A DNA stretch of 64,000 bases from Sinorhizobium chiapasense (GTDB lineage: Bacteria > Pseudomonadota > Alphaproteobacteria > Rhizobiales > Rhizobiaceae): NCBI RefSeq assembly GCF_036488675.1, contig NZ_CP133148.1, forward strand, positions 4,213,001-4,277,000. Direction: 5' to 3'. Positions within the stretch are counted from its first letter, which is position 1, and the number at the start of each line of letters is the position of its first letter. Shown here in pieces: positions 1 through 8,620 of this stretch. The notes under the pieces are model-generated. The model was not told the DNA's origin and did not search any database. It saw only the letters and a list, made by a program, of their open reading frames with translations. Made by a program: the position numbers and the translations under genes.

Positions 1-782
1 GTCAGCATCTCGGCGGCGTCGACGCCTTCGCCATCGGGCGGCATTTTCCCGGCGTCTATATCGGAGGCAACCTCGTTCCGCTTTCTTACGGCCTCATGCA
101 GTTCCTTGACATCGTCGAGCTTGTCATTCGCCTCGAGCGCACGAATCGTCTTCTCGCGCTCAGCGCGGGTTTCCTTGTCCTCGACGCGCGTCGGATCGCT
201 CTCAGTCCGCTCGAGTTTCAGTTCCTCGAGCGATTTCGGATTGGCGGCATCCTCCAGCCGTTGCAGCACTTTTGCCGTTTCGATCGCATTCAGCCCGCCA
301 TCTTGCGTCTTGGTTTGCAGCGCCGCCTCGAGCTTGTCGTCTTCCGTGCCATAGGGATTCTTGATCGCGGCCAGGACTTCCGAGAGCGAAAGGTCGAGTG
401 TGTCGAGGCCAAGCGTCTTCTCGATTACGCGGATTTGCTCGGGCTCAAGACCGGAAAGCGCCTCTTCGAGCTGACGCCCATAGGCATAGGCCGATTGGCC
501 ATCGGCTCGCTCCAGACCGACGAGTTCGCCGAGCTTGCCGATCAGTTCGAGCTTGAGCTCGGTGACGTCGACCACGGCGCGATTGAAGAAGTGGTTGTTG
601 ATCTTGTCGTTGGCGGCCTTCTGCGCCTCGTCCGACTTGATCCGCGCCTTGAGGATCTTGTCCTCCTTGGTCGCTTTCGCCTTTTCCTCTTCCTCCGCGC
701 GGCGCTTTTCGATGTCCTCGATGATCGAGCCCACGAGGGTGGTCGAGACGGTCGCGCTTGCCTGCTGGGTCGGAAGCAGCAT
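1..782 (-). CDS. hypothetical charged, helix-rich protein (C-terminus beyond left edge)
   Basis: An open frame runs without a stop from an ATG at 782 to the left edge, so at least 260 residues are present and the C-terminus is missing. The protein starts MLLPTQQASATVSTTLVGSI and then becomes very rich in Glu, Lys, Ala and Leu, with long stretches that should be helical or coiled-coil (EDIEKRRAEEEEKAK near residues 22-36). There is no signal peptide and no motif I recognise. Codon use looks normal for the window, and the antisense frames are less plausible. The function is unknown. A structural or appendage-associated role is possible but is a guess. Confidence 0.7.
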   Translation of the reverse strand, partial: MLLPTQQASATVSTTLVGSIIEDIEKRRAEEEEKAKATKEDKILKARIKSDEAQKAANDKINNHFFNRAVVDVTELKLELIGKLGELVGLERADGQSAYAYGRQLEEALSGLEPEQIRVIEKTLGLDTLDLSLSEVLAAIKNPYGTEDDKLEAALQTKTQDGGLNAIETAKVLQRLEDAANPKSLEELKLERTESDPTRVEDKETRAEREKTIRALEANDKLDDVKELHEAVRKRNEVASDIDAGKMPPDGEGVDAAEML

Positions 783-1172
783 CGTTTCAATCCGCCATCT
801 GATTGTACCGGTTTGAAACGATAGGTGGCCGAGGTTAACTGCGCCTTAATGATGCTGGCCGAGACCGGGGCTGCCGAAGGCACGGCGAAGATCTTCGCCG
901 TGTCTTGCAAGCTGAGCCTTTACCGATAGGGCGAATAGCAGGCCCTGTCCGGGCCTTCCTGATACAGCGCGAGAGATATGCGGCCTGCGCGACAGTCGCG
1001 ACGCGGTGCGCCGCTACCGCAGTGCGAAGGAGGTCATGGCCCGTCTTGGGATTTCCGGAAAGCGATAGGCCCGCATTTCCGCGACGCCCGACGCGGCAGT
1101 CTGCCCAGTCGCAGCTTCAAGAATCAAGGAGGCCCGGCGGATGCAGCCGCCGCGCCTCGTTCGAGCGGGCCC
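783..1172. other. intergenic, no gene seen
   Basis: This is the shared upstream region of the left-edge gene and the downstream region of the Tyr-rich exported protein gene. Reading frames here are short and unconvincing. It presumably holds the promoter of the left-edge gene, but I cannot point to clear -35 and -10 boxes. Confidence 0.4.
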
Positions 1173-1616
1173 TTACCAGCCCCCATAGTATCCGGGTCGG
1201 TAATACCGATGTCCGTAGTAGCCGGGGCGATAGTAGCCGTACGGGGCACCGTAATACCGGTGTGGATAGTAACCGGGATAATAGCCTGGGCCGTAATAGC
1301 GGGTCCCGTAATAATACCGGTTCCCGTAGTAGTAGCGACCTGGAAAGTAACCGACGCCGGGCCCGAAATAGAAGGCGATGCCGGCCCGGCGATAGCCGGG
1401 AGAGTAACCCGGCCAGCCACCGTAGTAGCCGCCGCGCCAGCGCGGATAATAACCCCGACGATAATATCCACGGTGGGTCACGTTCTGGACATCCGCGGGG
1501 GCCTTCATCTCTATATCGAGCGCCGGACGCGGCATGGCCTGGACAGGCGCGACAGGGGGAATCATGGAGGCGGCCGCCAGCGCGCAGCTCATAACGAAAT
1601 TCCGAAATCCCGTCAT
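1173..1616 (-). CDS. exported Tyr/Gly/Arg-rich repeat protein
   Basis: A 147-residue protein with a clear N-terminal signal peptide (MTGFRNFVMSCALAAASM, with Ala-X-Ala-like cleavage after APVQA). The mature part is low-complexity, built from repeated YY, RYY, GYY and PGYY units over residues ~45-147. Such GYR-rich exported proteins are common in rhizobia and have no known biochemical role; they probably act in the cell envelope or periplasm. I chose the start at 1616 because a GAGGA ribosome site lies just upstream and the signal peptide follows directly. The frame extends 54 codons further upstream without export features. Confidence 0.75.
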   Translation of the reverse strand: MTGFRNFVMSCALAAASMIPPVAPVQAMPRPALDIEMKAPADVQNVTHRGYYRRGYYPRWRGGYYGGWPGYSPGYRRAGIAFYFGPGVGYFPGRYYYGNRYYYGTRYYGPGYYPGYYPHRYYGAPYGYYRPGYYGHRYYRPGYYGGW

Positions 1617-1914
1617 TTTTTCCTCACTTTCCGAAAGACGTGCTTTCCGGTTTGTCCCTGCTCCATAAACTTTTGTTTTGGTTGGTTGTTCCATGACGTC
1701 GGGTCGCGCGCACGCGTGCTCATCCGCCGGACTTCCGCGCCGATCAGCCGTCGGAGGAAGCATGCGCCTCTCCGGCACTCATGTCACTGGAATTCGTGCC
1801 CTATTTTTGCGGGTTGGGAATGCTCCAACCGGACCGGCGGAAGGCGGGCACGACGAAGCGGCGACACTCCCCGGAGCTTTTTCGTGATCCGACACGAAAA
1901 CTTCAAAATGCCTG

Positions 1915-1943
1915 TTGACACTTCGGTCCCGGCCTTTTACATG
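1915..1943 (+). promoter_or_regulatory. sigma70-type promoter of tRNA-Leu
   Basis: TTGACA at 1915-1920, a 17-nt spacer and TACATG at 1938-1943 lie 10 nt before the tRNA 5' end. The match to the vegetative consensus and the position support it as the tRNA promoter. Confidence 0.6.
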
Positions 1944-1953
1944 CCGGTCCGTC

Positions 1954-2038
1954 GCCCAGATGGCGGAATTGGTAGACGCGCAGGTTTCAGGTACCTGTGC
2001 CGCGAGGCGTGGAGGTTCGAGTCCTCTTCTGGGCACCA
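1954..2038 (+). tRNA. tRNA-Leu (CAG anticodon)
   Basis: An 85-nt cloverleaf. The acceptor stem GCCCAGA pairs with TCTGGGC, followed by discriminator A and encoded CCA at 2036-2038. The D arm contains GGTAGA. The anticodon stem CAGGT/ACCTG closes a TTCAGGT loop with anticodon CAG, which reads CUG. A long class II variable arm (as expected for Leu) precedes a T arm with the TTCGAGT loop. Confidence 0.97.
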
Positions 2039-2077
2039 AATTCCGATTTCAGACCGCCTCGTGCGGTCGTGAAACAC

Positions 2078-2107
2078 AAAAAAAGCCCGGCCAGCCGGGC
2101 TTTTTTG
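2078..2107 (+). terminator. rho-independent terminator after tRNA-Leu
   Basis: The stem AAGCCCGG / CCGGGCTT has a short loop and a following run of six T. Its place 40 nt after the tRNA fits transcript termination. Confidence 0.85.
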
Positions 2108-2111
2108 TTGT

Positions 2112-2218
2112 CTAGAGCGCCGTGCGTTCAAGTGAACGCACAAAGGACGCTCTAGCACTTTGATTCTAGAGCATCTTATCCGCTTTCAGTGATTCCACTT
2201 GAAAGCGGGATGCTCTAG
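2112..2218. repeat. mosaic repeat, copy 1 of an inverted pair flanking a cyclase gene
   Basis: About 107 bp built of two hairpin units, each bounded by CTAGAGC/GCTCTAG. The first unit has arms around GTGCGTTC/GAACGCAC, the second around CCGCTTTCA/TGAAAGCGG. The reverse complement recurs almost exactly at 4808-4908, differing mainly by 6 extra bases in the first loop. The layout matches rhizobial intergenic mosaic elements. Confidence 0.85.
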
Positions 2219-2301
2219 CGTTTTGTGGTGGCCTCGCGGGCTTCATTTGAAGCCGTCGCGGCTCACGTGAGACGCTGGCGGGCATGGGGGGTGCCACCGC
2301 T

Positions 2302-4434
2302 CTACAATCTCAGGAGCCACGCCTCAACCTTCCCTTTGCCCTTGACGTCGATTGTGCCGCGCGGCTCGAAGACGAACTGGCCTTTGAGCTTTTCGTAGAC
2401 CGCGCGCGTAACCTGGATCGAATTGGGAATGCCGCCTGTTTCCATCCGGCTTGCGAGGTTCACGGTGTCTCCCCAAAGGTCGTAGATGTATTTGCTCTTA
2501 CCGATGACGCCGGCCACGACCGGGCCGGTGTTGATGCCCACTCTGATGCTGAGCGAGGTGTTGTGTTCCAGGGCGTGCTCGCGGGTAATGTGAACCATCC
2601 GGATGGCCATGCGAACCATGCGCTCGGCGTGGTCGGCCGTGGGCACGGGTAGGCCGCACACCGCCATATAGGCATCGCCCACCGTCTTGATCTTCTCGAC
2701 CCCGAGATCTTGAGCAGAAGCGTCGAAACGGGTGAAGAGCCCGTTGAGCAGTGTCACGACATCCTGCGGCGGCATATCAGACGTCAGCTCCGTGAATCCG
2801 ACGATATCAGCGAAAGCGACAGTGACCTCCGCAAAGCCATCCGCAATCCCTGCCTCGCCACTACGCAGCCGGTTGGCGATCGGCGCGGGCAACACGTTCA
2901 GCAGCAGCTGCTCGTTCTCGCGATTCTTCTCCTCGATCGCGACGTTCTTCTGTCGAATATCCTCGACCATGCCATTGAAGGCCGAGCAGAGCTGGCCGAT
3001 CTCGTCGCCCGTGCGGACCGGGACGCTGGCGCCGTAGTCGCCGGCGGCGAAGCGTTTCACCGCGGCGGTGAGCTCGAGCAGTGGCTGAAGCAGCGCGCGC
3101 GAAAGCCACGCGGCCGCGGCTGCCACCACCAGCGCCGCCAGCCCCCCGACCACCATCAGATCCCGGCGCAGCCGGTCGATCGGCGCGAAGGCTTCGGCGC
3201 TGTCGATCTTGGCGACAAGCCCCCACTTGACGTCGTGAATTGCGAGTGGCCCCCATGAAGCGAGCGTCGGAACGCCACGGTAGCCGATGATCTCGCCAGT
3301 ACCTTCGACACCGGCCAGCGCCGCCCTAGTGGCCTGGGTGTCGATGCGTTGATGCAGCACGGGTGTCCTGTAGCGCCGAATGGCTGACATCTCGCTCTCA
3401 GGGCTGCCCACGGCGCGGAGGTCGGCGAAATAGCCGTCGAGATTCTCGTAGAACGCGCGCGGGGCCGAGCGCACCAGATAGTCCGGCCCGACGAGATATG
3501 CCTCGCCCGTGTTGCCAAATCCATCCTGCCGCCAGCGGCGGCCGCCGGTGACGACGTTGTCGATCTCCTCGTTCGACAGCTGCGCGATCAGCACGCCGAT
3601 GACGACGCCCTTGTCGATAATCGGCGCGCTCATGAACGCGATTGGTGCGCCGCCTGATGGCTCATAAGGCGCGAAATCCGCAAGGCAGACAGCCGACTGG
3701 TCGGGAGCCAGCGAGCAGCGGGCGACTGCCGTTGCGACGTTTGAGCGGCGGTACGGACCGAACTGGAGGGATGTGGTGAAGTCCGTCTCCTTCTGGACGG
3801 TGTAGATCAGCCGGCCCGACTTGGGGTCGGCCACCATGAAGTCGAAGAATCCGACCGTTGCGGCGGCCGCCCGCATCAGCGGATGATAGATGGCGTGTAG
3901 CCGGCTGTATTCGCTGCCGTCGCCGGCGTCGTCGAGGAGCCCGCGCCGCTCCGCCGGGTTCGGATTGGCCACGATGTAGTGATACTGCAGGTAGTAGGGG
4001 GCTCCGCCGACCGGCAAGTAGTCGGACAGGGCTGGCTCCCTGCCCAAGAGACTCGTCATTTGCGGGATGATGTTCTCGGAATACCAGGCGCTGACCTTTT
4101 GGCTCAATTCGGGTGGTATGCCTGCCCGATCAAGTTGTTCTACTGCGATCCGGAACTCGCGTGTTGATTCGACTGCCATCTTCGAGGTGGCAAGGAGGCG
4201 CAACTCGGCCTGGATCGTGCGGAAGTAGGTTTCGATCTGGCGCGCTTTGGTCTGCCGGGCGGTCGTGAGCTGATCGAAAATTGCCTGCTCGAGCGCATCG
4301 CGGGCGCGGATATATCCGAGCACTGCCGTCAGCAGGACGGCGACCGCGCCAAGCAGGACGAGCGTCGCGAGCAGTTTTGCGGCCAGGCCCCAGCGCGCGG
4401 GCCGTGGTGTGCCGGTCACACCCTTGAAAGACAT
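2302..4434 (-). CDS. membrane-bound adenylate cyclase with Cache-type sensor and HAMP
   Basis: A 710-residue class III cyclase making cAMP from ATP. An N-terminal membrane helix (~17-40) leads into a large extracytoplasmic sensor (~41-420, Cache-like), a second helix (~425-447), a HAMP linker (PLLELTAAVKRFAAGDY) and a short coiled coil. The C-terminal catalytic domain (~525-710) carries the metal-binding Asp in VAFADIVGFTEL, adenine-reading Lys and second metal Asp in EKIKTVGDAYM, the adenine-reading Asp in YDLWGD, and the transition-state Asn/Arg in NLASR. All key residues for ATP use are therefore present. Rhizobia carry many such receptors. The gene stands alone between inverted repeats. 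The ligand is unknown. Confidence 0.93.
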   Translation of the reverse strand: MSFKGVTGTPRPARWGLAAKLLATLVLLGAVAVLLTAVLGYIRARDALEQAIFDQLTTARQTKARQIETYFRTIQAELRLLATSKMAVESTREFRIAVEQLDRAGIPPELSQKVSAWYSENIIPQMTSLLGREPALSDYLPVGGAPYYLQYHYIVANPNPAERRGLLDDAGDGSEYSRLHAIYHPLMRAAAATVGFFDFMVADPKSGRLIYTVQKETDFTTSLQFGPYRRSNVATAVARCSLAPDQSAVCLADFAPYEPSGGAPIAFMSAPIIDKGVVIGVLIAQLSNEEIDNVVTGGRRWRQDGFGNTGEAYLVGPDYLVRSAPRAFYENLDGYFADLRAVGSPESEMSAIRRYRTPVLHQRIDTQATRAALAGVEGTGEIIGYRGVPTLASWGPLAIHDVKWGLVAKIDSAEAFAPIDRLRRDLMVVGGLAALVVAAAAAWLSRALLQPLLELTAAVKRFAAGDYGASVPVRTGDEIGQLCSAFNGMVEDIRQKNVAIEEKNRENEQLLLNVLPAPIANRLRSGEAGIADGFAEVTVAFADIVGFTELTSDMPPQDVVTLLNGLFTRFDASAQDLGVEKIKTVGDAYMAVCGLPVPTADHAERMVRMAIRMVHITREHALEHNTSLSIRVGINTGPVVAGVIGKSKYIYDLWGDTVNLASRMETGGIPNSIQVTRAVYEKLKGQFVFEPRGTIDVKGKGKVEAWLLRL

Positions 4435-4807
4435 CCTCGACCTCTAATCCACAACGCGAAGTTTTTGGGCAGGCATCACCGGCGATGACAGCGTTTAGTC
4501 AGGTCGTTGCAAGTAACATCTGCTACCGATGACAGAGTACTGAAGTCGCGGCCTTGTGGCAGTATATTTTCAGGTCGACAGGGGCTATATGAACAGAGTT
4601 GCCACTCCGTCCTTTTCAATCTAACGCGGTCACGGAAGAACATCGACTTTGCGCCGGTAAGTGCCCGATCTCTCACGCGCTGACGTCTGCAGTGTACCGA
4701 ATTCGCCATTTGGGCCGATTGCGCCAAACAACTGCTCACCGTGCTGCTGGAATCGAGCACCCTGAGCCTACGCAGCGAGCCACAGGCAATTGCAAGCAGA
4801 TCGACGA
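4435..4807. other. intergenic region between the two cyclase genes
   Basis: About 370 bp with no convincing coding frame. It lies upstream of the 710-residue cyclase gene and should hold its promoter, which I cannot place with confidence. It ends in the mosaic repeat at 4808. Confidence 0.4.
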
Positions 4808-4908
4808 CTAGAGCATCCCGCTTTCAAGTGGAATCACTGAAAGCGGATAAGATGCTCTAGAATCAAAGTGCTAGAGCGTCCTTTGTGCGTTCACGCACGG
4901 CGCTCTAG
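4808..4908. repeat. mosaic repeat, copy 2 (inverted relative to 2112-2218)
   Basis: This is the reverse complement of the element at 2112-2218 with a few changes, again bounded by CTAGAGC/GCTCTAG. Its right end supplies the TAG stop codon (4907-4905) of the neighbouring cyclase gene. Confidence 0.85.
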
Positions 4909-6872
4909 GCTGCCGTTCCGGTTTGCGCTTCATCCATTTTCGGTTCGGCGACAGGGATTGCCGCCAGGACCTCGTAGATGTCCAGGGCTGTTGCCCGCCC
5001 CTTGGCCTGCGCCGAGCCGAGCGGGCGGAATGTGATGACGTCCTTGCATTGGGCAACGACTGCGCCGCTCGCCATGATCGTCGTGTCGTAATTCTTATTC
5101 ATGCCTTCAAGCCGCGAGGCGACGTTCACCGTGTCGCCCATCGCCGTATATTGCAGCCGCTCCTTCGCGCCGACGCTGCCGACGACGGCGGTGCCGGTAT
5201 GAATGCCGAAGCGCGTCCGGAATTCCGGAAGGCCCTTTGCCTTCTGTTTCTCGTTGAACGCCTGCAGCCTCTCCTTGACGGCGAGCGCGCAGCGACAGGC
5301 GTGTTCGGCATGTCGTTCGTCGGCGACCGGCGCGTTCCACATGGCGAAGACCGAGTCGCCGAGGAACTGGATGATCGTGCCTTCGTGGGCATGGACCGTT
5401 TCGCTGAAAATATCGAAATACTCCGAAAGCATCGCCACCACCTCCTCCGGCGCGTGACGCTCGCTGATCGTGGTGAAGTCGTAGATATCGGTGAAAAGCG
5501 CCGTCACCTCCTGACGCCAGGCGGCCCGGCCGCTGAACTGCCCGGATTCGATGCCTCGCCGCACCAGTTCCTTGGGCACGTAGAGCGCGAAGGTGAAGAT
5601 CGCGTCGCGGGCCTTGTTCATCGCGCCGTTGAGCGTCGAGATTTCCGTGACATACGAGGGCACGTCGATCGGTGTGGTGAAGTCCAGGTCCTGCAGCCGG
5701 TTGGCGCTGGCGGTCAGCTGGTGCAGAGACTTCGTGATCAGGTGGGCGAGAACGAGAGCGCTGAGGACGGCGAGCACCACGACGGCGCCTGAAACCGCGA
5801 GGCCCTGGAGCAGGGCGGCGTTGGCGGTCGCCATCAGTTCGTCGAGAGGCGCGGCGACGACGACCCGATGCCCCGAGAGCAACAGGGCCGAGGCCAGCGG
5901 CGTCACCATGACGAGATAGGTTCGGTCACCGACGTCGACGAAGCTCGCCTTGCCGGCCGTAGGTGCGTTCAACCGAATGCTTTCGACCAGTGGGTCGTTC
6001 TTGGGAGATGCCTCCGGATCGTATCTCTCCGTCGCGGCAAGGATGCGGCGCATCATGGCGGGATTGGAGTGGATGATCGGCCGTCCGACCGCGTCGAGAA
6101 TGAACGAAACGGAACCGTCGGTGAGCCGCTCGCGCGACAGGAAGTCGGTAATCGTGTCGAGAACGACGTCTGCGCCGATGACGATCTTTCCGTTTCCGTG
6201 ATGGGCTTGCGATATCGTCATTCCGAGCTTGCCGGTCGTGGCCATCTCGTAAGGCCCGGTTGATACCGGACCGGTCCCGTCGACGGCGGCCTGATACCAG
6301 GGGCGGGTTTGCGGGTCGAAGCCCGTTGGCGTCAGCCGGCGTTCGGCGAACTGGATGCCGGCGGCATCGAGGAACAGAACGCGGTTGACCGGCTTTCCTT
6401 CGGCGTCCTTTTCCATCGAGCGCACGGCAAGTGCCGCCCCTCGCGGCACATCGAGCGCCATACGCCATGCAGGCATTGCCAGATCGACGACCTGGAAGAA
6501 CCTACCATCCGGATAGCCGACGTAAACGCCATCGATATGCGGAGACCGCATGATGCCTTCACGCAGGATCGCGATCTTGTCGTTCAAACGCTCCGGTGGT
6601 GGCACGAGGAAGGAATTGGCCACCGATGCCACGAGACCGACGAGCGCCGATGTGTCGCCGGAGAGAACGCCGAGCCGGTCGACGAGACGGCCGACGAAGG
6701 CGTGCATGTTGGCCTCGGCGTCTTCGATCGCCGCATTGCGCGAACGGCGGTAATCGAGGCCGACCAGCGTCGCCGACACGACGATGAGCATGGCAACCAT
6801 CACGAGGGCAAACAGCGACCGGAGAGAATGCGTCCAGATCGCGGGATGCCTATTCTCGTCGGAGCCGCGCAT
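4905..6872 (-). CDS. membrane-bound class III nucleotide cyclase with dCache sensor, atypical substrate residue
   Basis: A 655-residue receptor cyclase. Membrane helix 1 is at ~16-38. A dCache-like periplasmic sensor (~40-335, with the DPQTRPWYQAA motif typical of Cache domains) follows, then helix 2 (~350-375), a HAMP-like stretch and the cyclase domain (~440-630). Metal-binding Asp residues are present (ALFTDIYDFT, FLGDSVFAMW), as is the Asn/Arg pair (NVASR). The position normally holding the substrate-reading Lys, three residues before the GD, is Gln (GTIIQFLGD), and the partner position is Thr (YTAMGD). Nucleotide preference is therefore uncertain. The stop codon lies inside the adjacent repeat, so the C-terminus may have been trimmed by repeat insertion. 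Confidence 0.9.
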   Translation of the reverse strand: MRGSDENRHPAIWTHSLRSLFALVMVAMLIVVSATLVGLDYRRSRNAAIEDAEANMHAFVGRLVDRLGVLSGDTSALVGLVASVANSFLVPPPERLNDKIAILREGIMRSPHIDGVYVGYPDGRFFQVVDLAMPAWRMALDVPRGAALAVRSMEKDAEGKPVNRVLFLDAAGIQFAERRLTPTGFDPQTRPWYQAAVDGTGPVSTGPYEMATTGKLGMTISQAHHGNGKIVIGADVVLDTITDFLSRERLTDGSVSFILDAVGRPIIHSNPAMMRRILAATERYDPEASPKNDPLVESIRLNAPTAGKASFVDVGDRTYLVMVTPLASALLLSGHRVVVAAPLDELMATANAALLQGLAVSGAVVVLAVLSALVLAHLITKSLHQLTASANRLQDLDFTTPIDVPSYVTEISTLNGAMNKARDAIFTFALYVPKELVRRGIESGQFSGRAAWRQEVTALFTDIYDFTTISERHAPEEVVAMLSEYFDIFSETVHAHEGTIIQFLGDSVFAMWNAPVADERHAEHACRCALAVKERLQAFNEKQKAKGLPEFRTRFGIHTGTAVVGSVGAKERLQYTAMGDTVNVASRLEGMNKNYDTTIMASGAVVAQCKDVITFRPLGSAQAKGRATALDIYEVLAAIPVAEPKMDEAQTGTAA

Positions 6873-7108
6873 GCGTCTGTGTCCCCGTCAGTACGTTTGC
6901 CGTCAATCTTTGCAGCATTGCACGGCGTTTGCATAGAACTTGTTAATTGGCGAGCCGCAGCAATGGAGGAGACCAGATACGGGCTTGGCTCGAGCATGGA
7001 GCGTAAGCAATGGCCTACGATGATAAGGCGTCACGTAAGCTTGCTTGCGTCCTGCACGGGGATCGCGCCGAAGGTCCGGTTACCTCAAGCCTATGCTGGT
7101 TGAAACTG

Positions 7109-7435
7109 CTAATAGTTCAGACCACGCTTCTGCCGTTCGAGCGAAGGCGGCAATCGACTTCCCCGAAAGACCGGGCCGTCGCCCTCGCGGCATTTGTAGA
7201 CCGTGTCGTAGCCTGGCCCGCGCGAGGACTCGAATGGCGCCCAGCGGTCGACGAAGATCTGCTCGCAGGCCACCCTCGGCGGATCCCGCAGCGGATCCTC
7301 GGCGCGGACGCCCGGAAGGTCGTGGTAGGCTTGAGCGAACTGCGGCACGCTTTGCGCCGTCAGAGCGGCGCCTGCCGAGATTCCGAGGAGGAAGGTGGCG
7401 CTGGCAGACACCAGGATGGATCGAAGCGAAATCAT
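7109..7435 (-). CDS. small exported protein of unknown function
   Basis: A 108-residue protein with a signal peptide (MISLRSILVSASATFLLGIS, then AGAALTAQS). The mature part has two Cys residues (VACEQIF, YKCREG) that could form a disulphide in the periplasm, and a basic tail (RLPPSLERQKRGLNY). I do not recognise a family. The start at 7435 is chosen for the signal peptide; the frame continues upstream without export features. It is transcribed away from the rnd-like gene, from a shared ~130-bp upstream region. Confidence 0.7.
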   Translation of the reverse strand: MISLRSILVSASATFLLGISAGAALTAQSVPQFAQAYHDLPGVRAEDPLRDPPRVACEQIFVDRWAPFESSRGPGYDTVYKCREGDGPVFRGSRLPPSLERQKRGLNY

Positions 7436-7562
7436 GCTCTCGGGCTCTCGGGAAGGAAACGGCAGAACCGGGCGGGAGAACCTACGGTATTGCCTCTGGC
7501 AAACTTGCGCTATAGGCCAACTGTGTTCCAATTCACTTGGCTAGTTGATCTGGGGATTTTCG

Positions 7563-8189
7563 ATGGCGAATGCAATACGATTCCACGAAGGCGATATTTC
7601 CGCGGCCGATGCGGCCCGCTACACGGGCGCTATCGCCATCGACACGGAAACGCTCGGCCTCATTCCCCGCCGCGACCGGTTGTGCGTGGTGCAGCTTTCA
7701 CCGGGCGACGGTACCGCCGACGTGATCCGCATCGCCGCCGGGCAGAGGGAAGCGCCGAACCTCGTTGCGATGCTCGCCGATCCGACGCGCCAGAAGATCT
7801 TCCACTTCGGCCGCTTCGATATCGCCGTGCTCTTCCACACCTTCGGCGTCACGGCGACACCGGTTTTCTGCACCAAGATCGCCTCGCGGCTGACGCGCAC
7901 CTACACCGACCGGCATGGGCTCAAGGACAATCTCAAGGAACTGCTCGACGTCGATATTTCCAAGCAGCAGCAGTCATCGGACTGGGCGGCCGACATCCTT
8001 TCGCCGGCCCAGCTGGAATACGCCGCTTCCGACGTGCTCTACCTCCATGCGCTGCGCGACAAGCTGACGGCGCGCCTCGTGCGCGATGGCCGCATGGAGC
8101 ATGCCGAAGCCTGCTTCGCCTTCCTGCCGACACGTGCCAAACTCGACCTGCTCGGCTGGGAGGAAACGGATATTTTCGCGCACAGCTGA
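7563..8189 (+). CDS. rnd: ribonuclease D-like 3'-5' exonuclease
   Basis: A 208-residue DEDDy exonuclease that trims RNA 3' ends, as RNase D does for tRNA precursors. The Exo I motif is IDTET (Asp27, Glu29), Exo II is HFGRFDIAVL, and Exo III is YAASDVLYL with Tyr and Asp four apart. It is much shorter than E. coli RNase D (~375 residues) because the HRDC domains are missing. Short single-domain forms like this are usual in alphaproteobacteria. The start at 7563 gives MANAIRF; an in-frame start six codons upstream is possible. It appears monocistronic and converges with the YqaA gene. Confidence 0.92.
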   Translation: MANAIRFHEGDISAADAARYTGAIAIDTETLGLIPRRDRLCVVQLSPGDGTADVIRIAAGQREAPNLVAMLADPTRQKIFHFGRFDIAVLFHTFGVTATPVFCTKIASRLTRTYTDRHGLKDNLKELLDVDISKQQQSSDWAADILSPAQLEYAASDVLYLHALRDKLTARLVRDGRMEHAEACFAFLPTRAKLDLLGWEETDIFAHS

Positions 8190-8195
8190 CGGATT

Positions 8196-8609
8196 TCAGG
8201 GGGTGAGCCACAACAGCGCCGCATAGCGCGCCGCCTTGCCTATCGTCACGAAGACAAGAAACGGCGTCAGCGGCGTCCTCAGCAGCCCGGCGACGAGCGT
8301 CAGCGGATCGCCGATGACGGGCAGCCAGGAAAAAAGCAGCACGGGCCGGCCATAGCGCTGAAAGAGCGCCTCGGCTCGTTGCCGCGCGGGAGGCGAAACC
8401 GGAAACCAGCGGCGGTGCTCGAAGCGGATGAGAAACCGGCCGAGCGCGAAATTGACAACGGCGCCAAGCACGTTGCCGGCGGTCGCCGCCAGGAAGAGCG
8501 CAGTGCGGCTCGTCTCGCCCGCAAGCGCCGCCGCGACGATTGCCGCCTCCGAAAGGCCGAAGAGCAAGGTCGCCGACAGGAAGGCAGCGGCAAAAACGCC
8601 GGAAAGCAT
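8196..8609 (-). CDS. YqaA/DedA-like inner membrane protein
   Basis: A 137-residue membrane protein with three to four hydrophobic segments (MLSGVFAAAFLSATLLFGLS at the N-terminus, VLLFSWLPVIGDPLTLVAGL in the middle). The sequence around GRPVLLFSWLPVIGDP with basic KAARY near the C-terminus is typical of the YqaA branch of the SNARE-associated/DedA family, probably lipid carriers or membrane homeostasis proteins. No strong ribosome site precedes 8609. The original upstream context was altered by the insertion described at 8621-9895. This gene probably once followed the SelW-like gene directly. Confidence 0.82.
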   Translation of the reverse strand: MLSGVFAAAFLSATLLFGLSEAAIVAAALAGETSRTALFLAATAGNVLGAVVNFALGRFLIRFEHRRWFPVSPPARQRAEALFQRYGRPVLLFSWLPVIGDPLTLVAGLLRTPLTPFLVFVTIGKAARYAALLWLTP

Positions 8610-8620
8610 ACCGAAGTCCA

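Noticed and set aside
96..824. Long plus-strand reading frame opposite the left-edge gene
   Set aside because: It is antisense to a better minus-strand frame that stays open to the window edge and has realistic composition; the plus-strand product looks like a mirrored shadow.
4476..4760. 94-codon minus-strand frame between the cyclase genes
   Set aside because: Composition is unlike real proteins here, it has no ribosome site, and it lies in the probable promoter region.
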